64,000 bases of DNA from Azospirillum oleiclasticum. GTDB taxonomy: Bacteria > Pseudomonadota > Alphaproteobacteria > Azospirillales > Azospirillaceae. The translations under genes were made by a program, and so were the position numbers. The DNA lies in NCBI RefSeq assembly GCF_013423485.1, contig NZ_JABFFR010000036.1, positions 62,001-126,000 on the forward strand, written 5' to 3'. This document shows, in pieces, positions 40,202 to 49,043 of the stretch. Position 1 is the first letter of the stretch; the number at the start of each line of letters is the position of its first letter. The notes beneath the pieces were generated by a model, which was not told the DNA's origin, ran no database searches, and saw nothing but the letters and a program-made list of their open reading frames with translations.

Positions 40202-40948
40202 TCAGTGGCCGAGATAGACTTCGACGACCTTCGGGTCGTTCTTGACCCGCTCCATCGAGCCTTCGGACAGGATCTTCCCCTGGTGGAGGACGGTGACCTT
40301 GTGGGCGATGTCCTCGACGAACTTCATGTCGTGCTCGATCACGATCACCGAGCGGTCGGCGATGATGCGGTTGAGCAGCTCGGCGGTCTTGACCCGCTCG
40401 TTCACGCTCATGCCCGCCACCGGCTCGTCCAGCATCAGGAGCTGCGGGTCCTGGATCAGCAGCATGCCGATCTCCAGCCACTGTTTCTGGCCGTGGCTGA
40501 GATATTCGGCCCGCTGCTCCAGATGGTCGGCGAGGAAGATCATCTCGGCGATCTCGTGGATGCGCTCGCGCACCGCGGCGTCGCGCTTGAAGGCCAGCGC
40601 CCCCCAAACCGAACGGCCACGGGGGTAGGAGATCTCCAGATTCTCGAACACCGTCAGGTCGTCGTAGATGGACGGGTTCTGGAACTTGCGGCCCACCCCG
40701 GCGTGCACGATCTGGTGTTCGCGCATCGCGGTCAGCTCCTTGCCGCGGAACTTGACCGAGCCGCCGGACGCCTTCGTGCGCCCGCAGATCAGGTCGAGCA
40801 CCGTGGTCTTGCCCGCCCCGTTGGGGCCGATGATCACGCGGATCTCGTTCTCGTCCACATAGAAGGAGAGATCGTCCACCGCCTTGAAGCCGTCGAAGGA
40901 CACGGTCAGCCCCTCCACCGACAGCAGGAAATCGGTCGCGTTGGTCAT
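40202..40948 (-). CDS. urtD: Urea/amide ABC transporter ATPase UrtD
   Basis: A 248-residue ATPase of the LivG type. Walker A IGPNGAGKTTVLDLICG, signature LSHGQKQWLEIGMLL (the UrtD-specific form), Walker B LLMLDEPVAGM and switch VIVIEHDMKFVEDIA are all present. The D-loop region MSVNERVKTAELL is also typical of UrtD. ATG 40948 follows AGGAGG. It works with UrtE as the second half of the ATPase pair. It lies 14 bases after urtC. Confidence 0.94.
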   Translation of the reverse strand: MTNATDFLLSVEGLTVSFDGFKAVDDLSFYVDENEIRVIIGPNGAGKTTVLDLICGRTKASGGSVKFRGKELTAMREHQIVHAGVGRKFQNPSIYDDLTVFENLEISYPRGRSVWGALAFKRDAAVRERIHEIAEMIFLADHLEQRAEYLSHGQKQWLEIGMLLIQDPQLLMLDEPVAGMSVNERVKTAELLNRIIADRSVIVIEHDMKFVEDIAHKVTVLHQGKILSEGSMERVKNDPKVVEVYLGH

Positions 40949-40962
40949 GGGTTGAGCCCTCC

Positions 40963-42090
40963 TCACTCGGCCGCCATGCGGGTGGGGCCGGGAACCGGCG
41001 GCAGGCCGCGCCCCCGCAGCCGGTCCAGCCGCGGCACCACATGGGTCTGGAAGAGGCCGGCGAGCCCGTTGGGGAAGGCCATGACGACGCCGATGAAGAG
41101 CGCACCCATGGCGAACAGCCACAGCTCCGGGAAGCTTTCGGAGAAGCTGGTCTTGGCCCAGTTGACCAGCAGCGTGCCGTAGACCGCTCCCAGCAGCGAC
41201 AGCCGGCCGCCGACCGCGCAGTAGATCACCAGCTCGATGGACGGCACGATGCCGACGAAGGACGGCGACATGAACCCCACCTGCAGCGTGAACATCGCCC
41301 CGCCGACCCCGGCCAGCGCCGCCGCCAGGCAGAAGACGAAGGTCTTGAAGTTCGCCACGTCGTAGCCGGAGAAGCGGACCCGGTCCTCCTTGTCGCGCAG
41401 CGCCACCAGGATGCGGCCGAGCTTGGAGCGGCGCACGGCCAGGCAGAGCAGGATGCAGCCCAGCAGCAGGGCGGCGTTGACGAAGTAGAGAACCAGCTTC
41501 GCCTCGTCGGTGCGGATGTCCCAGCCCTTCAGCGTGCGCAGGTCGGTGATGCCGTTGATGCCGCCGGTGTAGCCCTGCTGGCCGACGATCAGGATGGTCA
41601 GGATGGCGGCGATGGCCTGGGTGATGATGGCGAAATACACGCCCCCCACCCGGCGCTTGAACATCGCCACCCCGATCACGAAGGCCAGCGCCGACGGCAC
41701 CAGCACCACCGCCGCCAGGGAGAAGGTCAGGCTGTGGAACGGCTCCCAGAACCACGGCAGGGATGTCAGCTGGTTCCAGTCCATGAAGTCCGGGATGCCG
41801 GGGGTGGACTGGATCTTCGTGGCCTCGGGGTTGGACGCCTCCAACTTCAGGAACATCGCCATGCAGTAGCCGCCGAGCCCGAAGAAGATGCCCTGGCCCA
41901 GGCTGAGGATGCCGGCACTGCCCCAGCACAGCACCAGCCCGACCGCGACGAAGGCGTAGGTCAGGTATTTGCCCACCAGATTGAGCCGGAAAACGTCGAG
42001 CGACAGCGGCAGCACCAGCAGGACGAGGAGGGCGAGGACGCCCACGCCCAGCAGCTCGCCGCGGGTGCCGGTAAGGAATGAGCGGGTCAT
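40963..42090 (-). CDS. urtC: Urea/amide ABC transporter permease UrtC
   Basis: A 375-residue membrane permease (LivM-like) with about ten hydrophobic segments. Family features: WGSAGILSLGQGIFFGLGGYCMAMFLKLE, GVYFAIITQAIAAILTILIVGQQG followed by GGINGITDL, and the coupling-helix region GRILVALRDKEDRVRFSGYD. UrtC carries an extra loop between helices 3 and 4 (NPEATKIQSTPGIPDFMDWNQ), as seen here. It forms the channel with UrtB. The gap to urtB is 10 bases. Confidence 0.94.
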   Translation of the reverse strand: MTRSFLTGTRGELLGVGVLALLVLLVLPLSLDVFRLNLVGKYLTYAFVAVGLVLCWGSAGILSLGQGIFFGLGGYCMAMFLKLEASNPEATKIQSTPGIPDFMDWNQLTSLPWFWEPFHSLTFSLAAVVLVPSALAFVIGVAMFKRRVGGVYFAIITQAIAAILTILIVGQQGYTGGINGITDLRTLKGWDIRTDEAKLVLYFVNAALLLGCILLCLAVRRSKLGRILVALRDKEDRVRFSGYDVANFKTFVFCLAAALAGVGGAMFTLQVGFMSPSFVGIVPSIELVIYCAVGGRLSLLGAVYGTLLVNWAKTSFSESFPELWLFAMGALFIGVVMAFPNGLAGLFQTHVVPRLDRLRGRGLPPVPGPTRMAAE

Positions 42091-42100
42091 GGCGGCTCCC

Positions 42101-43027
42101 TCAGCGACGGACCTTGAGGACGAAGAGACCCTGCGGGCGCAGCATCAGGATGCCGACCACCGTCAGCAGCGTGAGCACCTTGGCCATGGAGCCGCTCAGG
42201 AAGAACTCCATGGTCGATTGCGCCTGCGAGATGGTGAAGGCCGACGCGATGGTGCCGATCAGGCTCTGCGCGCCGCCGAAGACGACCACCAGGAAGGTGT
42301 CGACGATGTAGAGCTGGCCCGAGGTCGGGCCGGTCGAGCCGACCATGGTGAAGGCGCTGCCCGCCACCCCGGCGATGCCGCAGCCCAGCCCGAAGGTGTA
42401 GCGGTCGACCTTCTCGGTGTTGATGCCGACGGCCCCGGCCATCACCCGGTTCTGCATCACCGCCCGCACCCCCCGGCCCCAGCGGGCGCGGAACAGCACC
42501 GCATAGACCACCGCGCTGATCGTCATGGTCAGCGCCATGACGAACAGGCCGTTGATCGGCACCTCGATGGTGTCGGTCAGGCTGAGCGAGCCCATCAGCC
42601 AGTCCGGCAGGGTCACGCCCACCTCGCGCGCGCCGAAGGTGGAGCGGAAGATCTGTTGCATGATCAGGCTGAGGCCCCAGGTCGCCAGCAGCGTGTCGAG
42701 CGGCCGGCGGTAGAGGAAGCGGATCAGCGACCATTCCACCAGCATGCCCAGCGACCCGCTGGCGACGAAGGCCAGCGCCATGGCGATGAAGAAATAGCCG
42801 GGGAACAGCCAGGGCGCGTGCTCGCCGACCAGATGCGAGCAGACGAAGGTGACGTAGGCGCCGAGGATCATGAACTCCCCGTGCGCCATGTTGATGACGC
42901 CCATCTGCCCGAAGATGATCGCGAGGCCGAGCGCCATCAGGACGAAGACCGAGAAGAGGATGAGGCCGGCGAATCCCTGCATCGCAAAGATCGAGCCGAG
43001 CTCGCTGAGGCTGTAGCCGTCGAACAT
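42101..43027 (-). CDS. urtB: Urea/amide ABC transporter permease UrtB
   Basis: A 308-residue LivH-like permease. The start SIFAMQGFAGLILFSVFVLMALGLAIIFGQMGVINMAHGEFMILGAYV and the coupling region WGRGVRAVMQNRVMAGAVGINTEKVDRYTFGLGCGIAGVAG are diagnostic. ATG 43027 is used; the same frame continues upstream into the palindromic gap but those residues are not protein-like. The 122-base gap to urtA holds a strong dyad, so urtBCDE is probably expressed at a lower level than urtA. Confidence 0.93.
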   Translation of the reverse strand: MFDGYSLSELGSIFAMQGFAGLILFSVFVLMALGLAIIFGQMGVINMAHGEFMILGAYVTFVCSHLVGEHAPWLFPGYFFIAMALAFVASGSLGMLVEWSLIRFLYRRPLDTLLATWGLSLIMQQIFRSTFGAREVGVTLPDWLMGSLSLTDTIEVPINGLFVMALTMTISAVVYAVLFRARWGRGVRAVMQNRVMAGAVGINTEKVDRYTFGLGCGIAGVAGSAFTMVGSTGPTSGQLYIVDTFLVVVFGGAQSLIGTIASAFTISQAQSTMEFFLSGSMAKVLTLLTVVGILMLRPQGLFVLKVRR

Positions 43028-43080
43028 GGAGCCCTCCGCGGCGGGTGGTGCGTTGTGGGCGGGGGATTGGTCGCATTCGG

Positions 43081-43129
43081 CCCCACCCCGGCCCTCCCCC
43101 ATCTTCGACGGGGGAGGGCCGGGGTGGGG
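43081..43129. repeat. REP-like palindrome inside the urt operon
   Basis: Perfect 20-base inverted arms at 43081-43100 and 43110-43129, with core CCCCACCCCGGCCCTCCCCC, enclose a nine-base loop. A related compound element is at 54371-54458, so it is a dispersed repeat. Between urtA and urtB it could stabilise the urtA message or reduce read-through. Confidence 0.7.
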
Positions 43130-43149
43130 GCCGGCCGCGGCAACGCCGC

Positions 43150-44409
43150 TTACTGGTAGCCCTTCGGGAAGGGATCCGGCTCCATCAGCTCGGCGGTCTC
43201 GTGGATCACGTCGAACTGGCCGTCGGCCTTGGCGAGGCCGATGCGGGTCTTGCTCCACAGGTGGTGGTTCTCGTGGATGCGCACGTAACCTTCCGGCGCG
43301 CCCTTGAACTCGATGCCCGGCGAGGCCGCCGCCACCTTGTCGATGTCGAAGCTGCCGGCCTTCTCGACGGTGAGCTTCCACAGCCAGGGGCCGAGATAGG
43401 CGGCCTGCGTCACGTCGCCGATGACGCTGTCGGCCCCCCACATCTTCTTGAAGGCCTCGACGAAGGCCTTGTTGTTGGGGTTGTCGAGCGACTGGAAATA
43501 CTTCATGCAGGCGTAGGCGCCGGCGATGTTCTCGCCGCCGATGCCCAGCATCTCGTCCTCGGTGACGGAGATGGTCATCAGCGTCTGCTTCTTCAGGTCG
43601 ATGCCGGCCGCCTTGAGCTGCTTGTAGAAGGCGACGTTCGAGCCGCCCACCACGATGGCGTAGATCACATCCGGCTTGGTCAGCTTGATCTTGTTGATGA
43701 CCGAGTTGAACTGGGTGTGGCCGAGCGGGAAGTATTCCTCGCCGGCGACCTTGAACCCGTTCTTCTCGATGTGCTTGCGCGCGATCTTGTTGGAGGTGCG
43801 CGGCCAGATGTAGTCGGAGCCGATCAGGTAGAACGACTTGGCGCCCTTCTCCTTGAACACCCAGTCCAGCCCGGCCAGGATTTGCTGGGTGGCCTCCTGC
43901 CCGGTGTAGATGACGTTCTTCGACTGCTCCAGCCCCTCGTAGAAGGTGGGGTAGTAGAGCATGCCGTTGTACTGCTCGAACACCGGCAGCACCGCCTTGC
44001 GCGAGGCGGACGTCCAGCAGCCGAACACGGCCGCCACCTTGTCGTTGACCAGCAGCTTGCGCGACTTCTCGGCGAAGGTGGGCCAGTCGCTGGCGCCGTC
44101 CTCCTGGATGAACTCGATCTTGCGGCCGAGCACGCCGCCCATCTCGTTGATCTGCTGGATCGCCAGCTTCTCCGCCTCGACCGAGCCGGTCTCGCTGATC
44201 GACATGGTGCCGGTGACGGAATGCAGGATGCCGACCTTGACCGTGCTGTCGGTGACGGCAAGGCCGGTGGTGTTGATGGCGGCGGTCGCCGGGGCCTGGG
44301 CGAAGGCCAGGCGCGGCATCATCGCGGCGGCGGGGAGTGCCGCCATGCCGAGGAGCAGCTTGCGACGCAGCGCGTCGTGCGAATCCTTGCGGATATCGTC
44401 CGAGGACAT
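43150..44409 (-). CDS. urtA: Urea/amide-binding protein UrtA
   Basis: A 419-residue periplasmic binding protein. The signal peptide has a twin-arginine-like start (DALRRKLLLGMAALPAAAMM) with cleavage near AFAQA. The mature part has family motifs VKVGILHSVTGTMSISE, GASDWPTFAEKSRKLL, GCWTSASRKAVLPVFE, YYPTFYEGLEQSKNVIYTG, LIGSDYIWPRTSNKIAR and VRIHENHHLWSKTRIG. AGGAGGG precedes ATG 44409. It delivers urea, or possibly formamide and short amides given the neighbouring formamidase, to UrtBC. It is the first gene of the operon and is divergent from a transporter-like sensor kinase. Confidence 0.94.
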   Translation of the reverse strand: MSSDDIRKDSHDALRRKLLLGMAALPAAAMMPRLAFAQAPATAAINTTGLAVTDSTVKVGILHSVTGTMSISETGSVEAEKLAIQQINEMGGVLGRKIEFIQEDGASDWPTFAEKSRKLLVNDKVAAVFGCWTSASRKAVLPVFEQYNGMLYYPTFYEGLEQSKNVIYTGQEATQQILAGLDWVFKEKGAKSFYLIGSDYIWPRTSNKIARKHIEKNGFKVAGEEYFPLGHTQFNSVINKIKLTKPDVIYAIVVGGSNVAFYKQLKAAGIDLKKQTLMTISVTEDEMLGIGGENIAGAYACMKYFQSLDNPNNKAFVEAFKKMWGADSVIGDVTQAAYLGPWLWKLTVEKAGSFDIDKVAAASPGIEFKGAPEGYVRIHENHHLWSKTRIGLAKADGQFDVIHETAELMEPDPFPKGYQ

Positions 44410-44656
44410 GAACCCTCCTGAATTTTTGGCGATTGGGGGAAGCGGTCGGCTTCGCGAATTCGCGGTGTCGGGGGGATCGTCCGGCCGATGTGTGCGTCGC
44501 AGCAATACGCACAATGACGTATATGAAACATCGCTCGACGCGCTCATCCTTCCGCCCATAAGATAAGAACCGTGCCCCAGAAAGATTGGGGCAGCCAACT
44601 CTTGCACGATGCGTCCGTGCCGGTGCGGACGTTCGACTTTGCGAGTGCGCAATACA
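44410..44656. promoter_or_regulatory. Divergent promoter region of urtA and the transporter-kinase
   Basis: This 247-base gap must hold promoters for both directions. The only strong symmetric element is TGCCCCA (44572-44578) and TGGGGCA (44586-44592), a dyad with a seven-base centre. Its spacing is not that of an NtrC box. AT-richer DNA with AAATACGTC-like composition lies at 44500-44570. No sigma-54 (GG-N10-GC) element with correct spacing was found. The LuxR-type regulator encoded downstream is a candidate ligand of the dyad. Confidence 0.45.
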
Positions 44657-47600
44657 ATGGCAGACGGTGGGACGGGGTTCGGGGACTTGAATCAGCAGGC
44701 GTCCGTCAATGCGGCGCCGCAAAAAATCGTGCCGGTACGACGCACCTACAACCGGTGGGTGGCGAACCAGACGCTGGAGGACTACGCGCTCCGCTTCACC
44801 GCCAAGGGCGCGCGGCGCTGGTCGCCGCTGCGGGTGGCGAACACGGCGCTGGGCTCCATCTCCTTCCTGGCGCTGGAGGCGATCGGCGCCGCCATCACGC
44901 TGGGTTACGGCGCCACCAACGCCATCTACGCCATCCTCGCCGTCGGCGCGTTGATCTTCGCCGCCGGCCTGCCGATCAGCTACTACGCCGCCCGCTACGG
45001 GGTGGACATCGACCTGCTCACGCGCGGCGCCGGGTTCGGCTACATCGGCTCCACCATCACCTCGCTGATCTACGCGTCCTTCACCTTCATCTTCTTCGCG
45101 CTGGAGGCGGTGATCCTCGCCATGGCGCTGGAGATGCTGACGGGGCTGCCGCTGTGGCTCGGCTACATCGTCGGATCGCTGGTGGCGATCCCGCTGGTGA
45201 CGCACGGCATCACCGGGATCAGCCGTTTCCAGCTGTGGACGCAGCCGCTGTGGCTGGTGCTGCACGTCGCCCCCTTCCTGTTCGTGGCGGTGCAGGATCC
45301 GGGATCCTTCTCGCGCTGGCTGGACCACGCCGGGCCGGACCCGGAACGCGGCCACGGCTTCGACCTGATGATGTTCGGCGCCGCCGCGTCGGTCGTCTTC
45401 TCGCTGGTGGCGCAGATCGGGGAACAGGTGGATTTCCTGCGCTTCCTGCCGCCGCCGGCGAGAAAGGGGCGCCGGGGGCGGCTCGCCTGGTGGACAGCGC
45501 TTATGGCGGCGGGTCCCGGCTGGATATTGTTGGGAGTGGTGAAGCTGCTGGCCGGGTCCTTCCTGGTGGTCTTCGCGCTGGGCCACGGGGTGCCGGCGGA
45601 TCAGGCGGCGGAACCGACGCGGATGTATTTGGCCGCCTTCGAGCAGTTCGTCGCCCACCCGCAGGTCGCCCTGGTGCTGACCGCGCTGTTCGTCATCGTC
45701 TCGCAGATGAAGATCAACGTGACCAACGCCTACGCCGGCTCGATCGCGTGGTCGAACTTCTTCTCGCGGCTGACCCACAGCCATCCGGGGCGGGTGGTGT
45801 GGCTGGTGTTCAACGTCGCCATCGCGCTGCTGCTGATGGAGATGGGGATCTACCACGCCATCGAGCAGATCCTGGGGCTCTACTCCAACATCGCGGTGGC
45901 CTGGGTGGGGGCGCTGGTCGCCGACCTCGTGGTCAACAAGCCGCTGGGCCTCAGCCCGCCGCACATCGAGTTCAAGCGCGCCCACCTCTACGACATCAAC
46001 CCGGTGGGCGTGGGGGCGATGCTGATCGCCTCGGTGCTGTCGGTGGCCGCCTTCTCCGGCCTGTTCGGGGCGGTGGCGCAGGTTCTGTCGCCCTTCATCG
46101 CGCTCGCCGTCGCCTTCGTGACCGCCCCGCTGATCGCCTGGGCGACCGGCGGGCGCCACTACATCGCGCGCCGCTCGCCCCCGGCGGCGGGGCCGGCGCG
46201 CTGCCGGGTGTGCGAGCTGGTGTTCGAGCCGGAGGACATGGCGCAATGCCCGGCCTATGGCGGGGCGATCTGCTCGCTGTGCTGCTCGCTCGACGCCCGC
46301 TGCCACGACCTGTGCAAGACCGGCGCGCGCTTCCCCGAGCAGGTGCTGGCCGCTCTGGGGGCGGTGGCGCCGCAGCGGGTGGTGGTGCGGCTGAACTCCC
46401 GGCTCGGCCATTACATCGCGCTGGTGCTGGCGATGGGGGCGGTCACGGGTGTGGTGCTGTGGCTGGTGTTCCAGCAGACGGTGGCCGGCATCGGGCTGGA
46501 GCGGGCGGTGGTCAGCGCCATCCTGTGGAAGGTGTTCCTGGTGCTGGTCCTGATCATCGGCGTCGCCGCTTGGCTGTTCGTGCTGGCGCAGGAGAGCCGG
46601 CGCGTGGCGGAGGAGGAGTCGCGCCGCCAGACCGAGCTTCTGGTGCGCGAGATCGAGGCGCACGAGCGCACCGACGCCCAGCTCCAGCGCGCCAAGGAGG
46701 CGGCGGAGGCGGCCAACCTCGCCAAGAGCCGCTACGTGGTCGGCATCAGCCACGAACTGCGCGCGCCGCTGAACGCCATCTTCGGCTACGCCCAGCTCCT
46801 GGAGCGCGACCCGACCATCCCCGACCACCGGCAGAACGCGGTGCGGGTGATCCGCCGCAGCGTGGAGCATCTGTCCGGCCTGATCGACGGGCTGCTCGAC
46901 ATCTCCAAGATCGAGGCGGGGCGGCTCCAGCTCCACCGGGAGGAGGTGCGCATCCACGCCTTCCTCGCCCAGATCATGGACATGTTCCGGCTGCAGGCGG
47001 AAGCCAAGGGCATCGCCTTCCGCTTCGAGCCGCCGGACGGGCTGCCGGCGGTGGTCCACACCGACGAGAGCCGGCTGCGGCAGATCCTCATCAACCTGCT
47101 GTCCAACGCCATCAAGTTCACCGACCGCGGCCATGTGGCGGTGCGCGTGCGCTACCGTGGGCAGGTGGCGGAGGTGGAGATCGAGGACAGCGGGGCCGGC
47201 ATCCCCAAGGAGGATCTGCCCCGCATCTTCGACCCCTTCGTGCGTTCGCGCGGCACCGGCCGCCCCGACGTGCCGGGCATGGGCCTCGGCCTCACCATCA
47301 CCAAGCTGCTGGTGGAGGTGATGGGGGGCGGCATCTCGGTCACCAGCGAGGTCGGGCGCGGCAGCGTCTTCCGCGTGAAGATCCTGCTGTCGGAGGTGAT
47401 GGCGCCCCGCCGCGTCCTCCCCAGCGGCGGGCGCATCACCGGTTACGAGGGGCCGCGGCTGACCGTGCTGGTGGCCGACGACGACGCCACCCACCGCGAC
47501 CTCGTTGCCCAGTTCCTGACGCCGCTCGGCTTCACCGTGCTGGCGGCGGAGGATGGCGAGCGCTGCCTGGAGATGGCGGCGGAGACCCGGCCCGACCTCG

Positions 47601-48100
47601 TGCTGCTCGACATCACCATGCCCCGCCGCAACGGGTGGGAGGTGGCGCGCGCGCTGCGTGCCGCCGGCTCCACCGCCGGCATCGTCATGGTGTCGGCGAA
47701 CGCCGGCGAGATGCGGCCGGGCGGGCAGCCGGGCGACGACCACGACGCCTTCGCCTGCAAGCCGCTGGACGTGTCACGCCTGCTCACGCTGGTGCACGAC
47801 GTGACCGGCGTCGTCTGGGTGCGCGAGGCCGACGCCCCGTCCGCCCCCCCGTCGCCCTCCTCCGCCCTGTCGGCGGGCGCCTTCCACCCCGACCATGTGC
47901 CGCCGCCCCACCAGCTCGACGACCTGATGGAACTGGGGCGCATCGGCTATGTGCGCGGCATCCAGGCGAAGCTGGAAGAGCTGGCGCATCTCCACCCCGA
48001 AGCCGGAACCTTCATCGACCTCTTGAGGCAACATGTCCGCGATTTCGCCCTCAACCGCTTCATGGCCACGCTGGAGGCCCACCGCCGTCATGACGGATGA
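44657..48100 (+). CDS. NCS1-transporter/histidine kinase/receiver hybrid sensor
   Basis: A 1147-residue fusion. Residues about 35-490 are a complete NCS1-type (purine-cytosine/allantoin family) transporter with some twelve helices; FTAKGARRWSPLRVANTALGS and the LYSNIAVAWVGALVADLVVNKPLGLSP segment are characteristic. A Cys-rich zinc-binding-like patch follows (CRVCELVFEPEDMAQC to CCSLDARCHDLC, about 515-550), then two or three helices. The kinase core has the H box VGISHELRAPLNAIFGYAQLLE (His near 699), NLLSNAIKF and DSGAGIPK. A receiver domain starts at VLVADDDATHRD, with phospho-Asp in LLDITMP near 984. It is divergent from urtA and overlaps the response-regulator gene by 11 bases, so it likely controls the urt operon. 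ATG 44657. Confidence 0.9.
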   Translation: MADGGTGFGDLNQQASVNAAPQKIVPVRRTYNRWVANQTLEDYALRFTAKGARRWSPLRVANTALGSISFLALEAIGAAITLGYGATNAIYAILAVGALIFAAGLPISYYAARYGVDIDLLTRGAGFGYIGSTITSLIYASFTFIFFALEAVILAMALEMLTGLPLWLGYIVGSLVAIPLVTHGITGISRFQLWTQPLWLVLHVAPFLFVAVQDPGSFSRWLDHAGPDPERGHGFDLMMFGAAASVVFSLVAQIGEQVDFLRFLPPPARKGRRGRLAWWTALMAAGPGWILLGVVKLLAGSFLVVFALGHGVPADQAAEPTRMYLAAFEQFVAHPQVALVLTALFVIVSQMKINVTNAYAGSIAWSNFFSRLTHSHPGRVVWLVFNVAIALLLMEMGIYHAIEQILGLYSNIAVAWVGALVADLVVNKPLGLSPPHIEFKRAHLYDINPVGVGAMLIASVLSVAAFSGLFGAVAQVLSPFIALAVAFVTAPLIAWATGGRHYIARRSPPAAGPARCRVCELVFEPEDMAQCPAYGGAICSLCCSLDARCHDLCKTGARFPEQVLAALGAVAPQRVVVRLNSRLGHYIALVLAMGAVTGVVLWLVFQQTVAGIGLERAVVSAILWKVFLVLVLIIGVAAWLFVLAQESRRVAEEESRRQTELLVREIEAHERTDAQLQRAKEAAEAANLAKSRYVVGISHELRAPLNAIFGYAQLLERDPTIPDHRQNAVRVIRRSVEHLSGLIDGLLDISKIEAGRLQLHREEVRIHAFLAQIMDMFRLQAEAKGIAFRFEPPDGLPAVVHTDESRLRQILINLLSNAIKFTDRGHVAVRVRYRGQVAEVEIEDSGAGIPKEDLPRIFDPFVRSRGTGRPDVPGMGLGLTITKLLVEVMGGGISVTSEVGRGSVFRVKILLSEVMAPRRVLPSGGRITGYEGPRLTVLVADDDATHRDLVAQFLTPLGFTVLAAEDGERCLEMAAETRPDLVLLDITMPRRNGWEVARALRAAGSTAGIVMVSANAGEMRPGGQPGDDHDAFACKPLDVSRLLTLVHDVTGVVWVREADAPSAPPSPSSALSAGAFHPDHVPPPHQLDDLMELGRIGYVRGIQAKLEELAHLHPEAGTFIDLLRQHVRDFALNRFMATLEAHRRHDG

Positions 48101-49019
48101 CCGGACATCGCGCGAAACCGTGCTGGTCGTGGACGACAGCCCCGACACGCTGAGCTTCCTGACCGACGCGCTGGAGGAGGCCGGGGCCACCGTGCTGGTG
48201 GCGATGGACGGCCCCAGCGCCCTGTCGCTGCTGGAGCGGCTGACGCCCGACGTGGTGCTGATGGACGCGGTGATGCCGGGGATGGACGGGTTCGAGACCT
48301 GCCGCCGGCTGAAAGCCAGCAAGACGCTGGCCCACGTCCCGGTGATCTTTATGACCGGCCTCAGCGAGACCGAGCACATCGTCAAGGGCTTCGCCGCCGG
48401 CGGCGTCGATTACCTCACCAAGCCGATCATCGCGGAGGAGCTGTTCGCCCGCATGCGGGTGCATCTGGTGAACGCCCGCATCGCCCAGGGCGCCCAGGCG
48501 GCGCTGGACGCCACCGGCCGCTTCCTGCTCTCGGTCGATCTCGACGGCCGCATCCTGTGGTGCACGCCGCAGGCGGGGCGGCTGCTGGGCGACCCCGGCG
48601 GCCCGGACGAGGGCGGCTTCCGGCTGCCGCCGGCCCTGCTGGACTGGCTGGTGAAGCGGGTGGAGGGGCCGGCCGGTGCGGTGCCGGAGCGCATGTCCCT
48701 GTCCTCGCCCACCGGCGGCCCGCCCTTCCAGGTCGGCGTGGTCAGCCGCATCGGCTCGCAGGAAGTGCTGCTGCGGCTGGTCGAGGGACAGCCGAGCGGC
48801 GAGGAGCAGGCCATCCGCCAGCGCCTGAACCTGACGGCGCGCGAGGCGGAGGTGCTGCTGTGGATCGCCCGCGGCAAGGCCAACCGCGACATCGGCCAGA
48901 TCCTCGGTCTCAGCCCGCGCACCGTGAACAAGCACCTGGAGCAGATCTACGCCAAGCTCGGCGTGGAGAACCGCACCGCCGCCGCGGCGCTCGCCCTGCG
49001 GACGCTGGAGGGCGGGTGA
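48090..49019 (+). CDS. LuxR-type response regulator (partner of the hybrid sensor)
   Basis: A 309-residue regulator. An N-terminal receiver domain (about 10-125) has VLVVDDSPDTLSF, phospho-Asp in VVLMDAVMPGMDG and the Lys in YLTKPI. A middle region (130-230) resembles a small PAS-like sensor. The C-terminal LuxR/FixJ helix-turn-helix runs from LNLTAREAEVLLWIARGKANRDIGQILGLSPRTVNKHLEQIYAKLGV. ATG 48090 lies inside the end of the sensor gene, so the two are coupled. It is the expected output of that sensor and a likely regulator of urtA and fmdA. Confidence 0.88.
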   Translation: MTDDRTSRETVLVVDDSPDTLSFLTDALEEAGATVLVAMDGPSALSLLERLTPDVVLMDAVMPGMDGFETCRRLKASKTLAHVPVIFMTGLSETEHIVKGFAAGGVDYLTKPIIAEELFARMRVHLVNARIAQGAQAALDATGRFLLSVDLDGRILWCTPQAGRLLGDPGGPDEGGFRLPPALLDWLVKRVEGPAGAVPERMSLSSPTGGPPFQVGVVSRIGSQEVLLRLVEGQPSGEEQAIRQRLNLTAREAEVLLWIARGKANRDIGQILGLSPRTVNKHLEQIYAKLGVENRTAAAALALRTLEGG

Positions 49020-49043
49020 CGCGTCATCCCCGCGACGGCTCCG

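Noticed and set aside
36935..41182. A long plus-strand frame across formamidase and urt genes
   Set aside because: It is antisense to several confidently identified genes and has no family motifs; high GC creates such frames.
44410..44656. Sigma-54 promoter and NtrC box for urtA
   Set aside because: GG and GC pairs were found only with wrong spacing (12 instead of 10 bases), and the dyad does not have NtrC geometry.
42101..47743. A very long open frame (about 1880 codons) on the minus strand
   Set aside because: Only its last 308 codons are UrtB. The rest lies antisense to the transporter-kinase gene and in other frames of urtA, with composition typical of GC-rich shadow frames.
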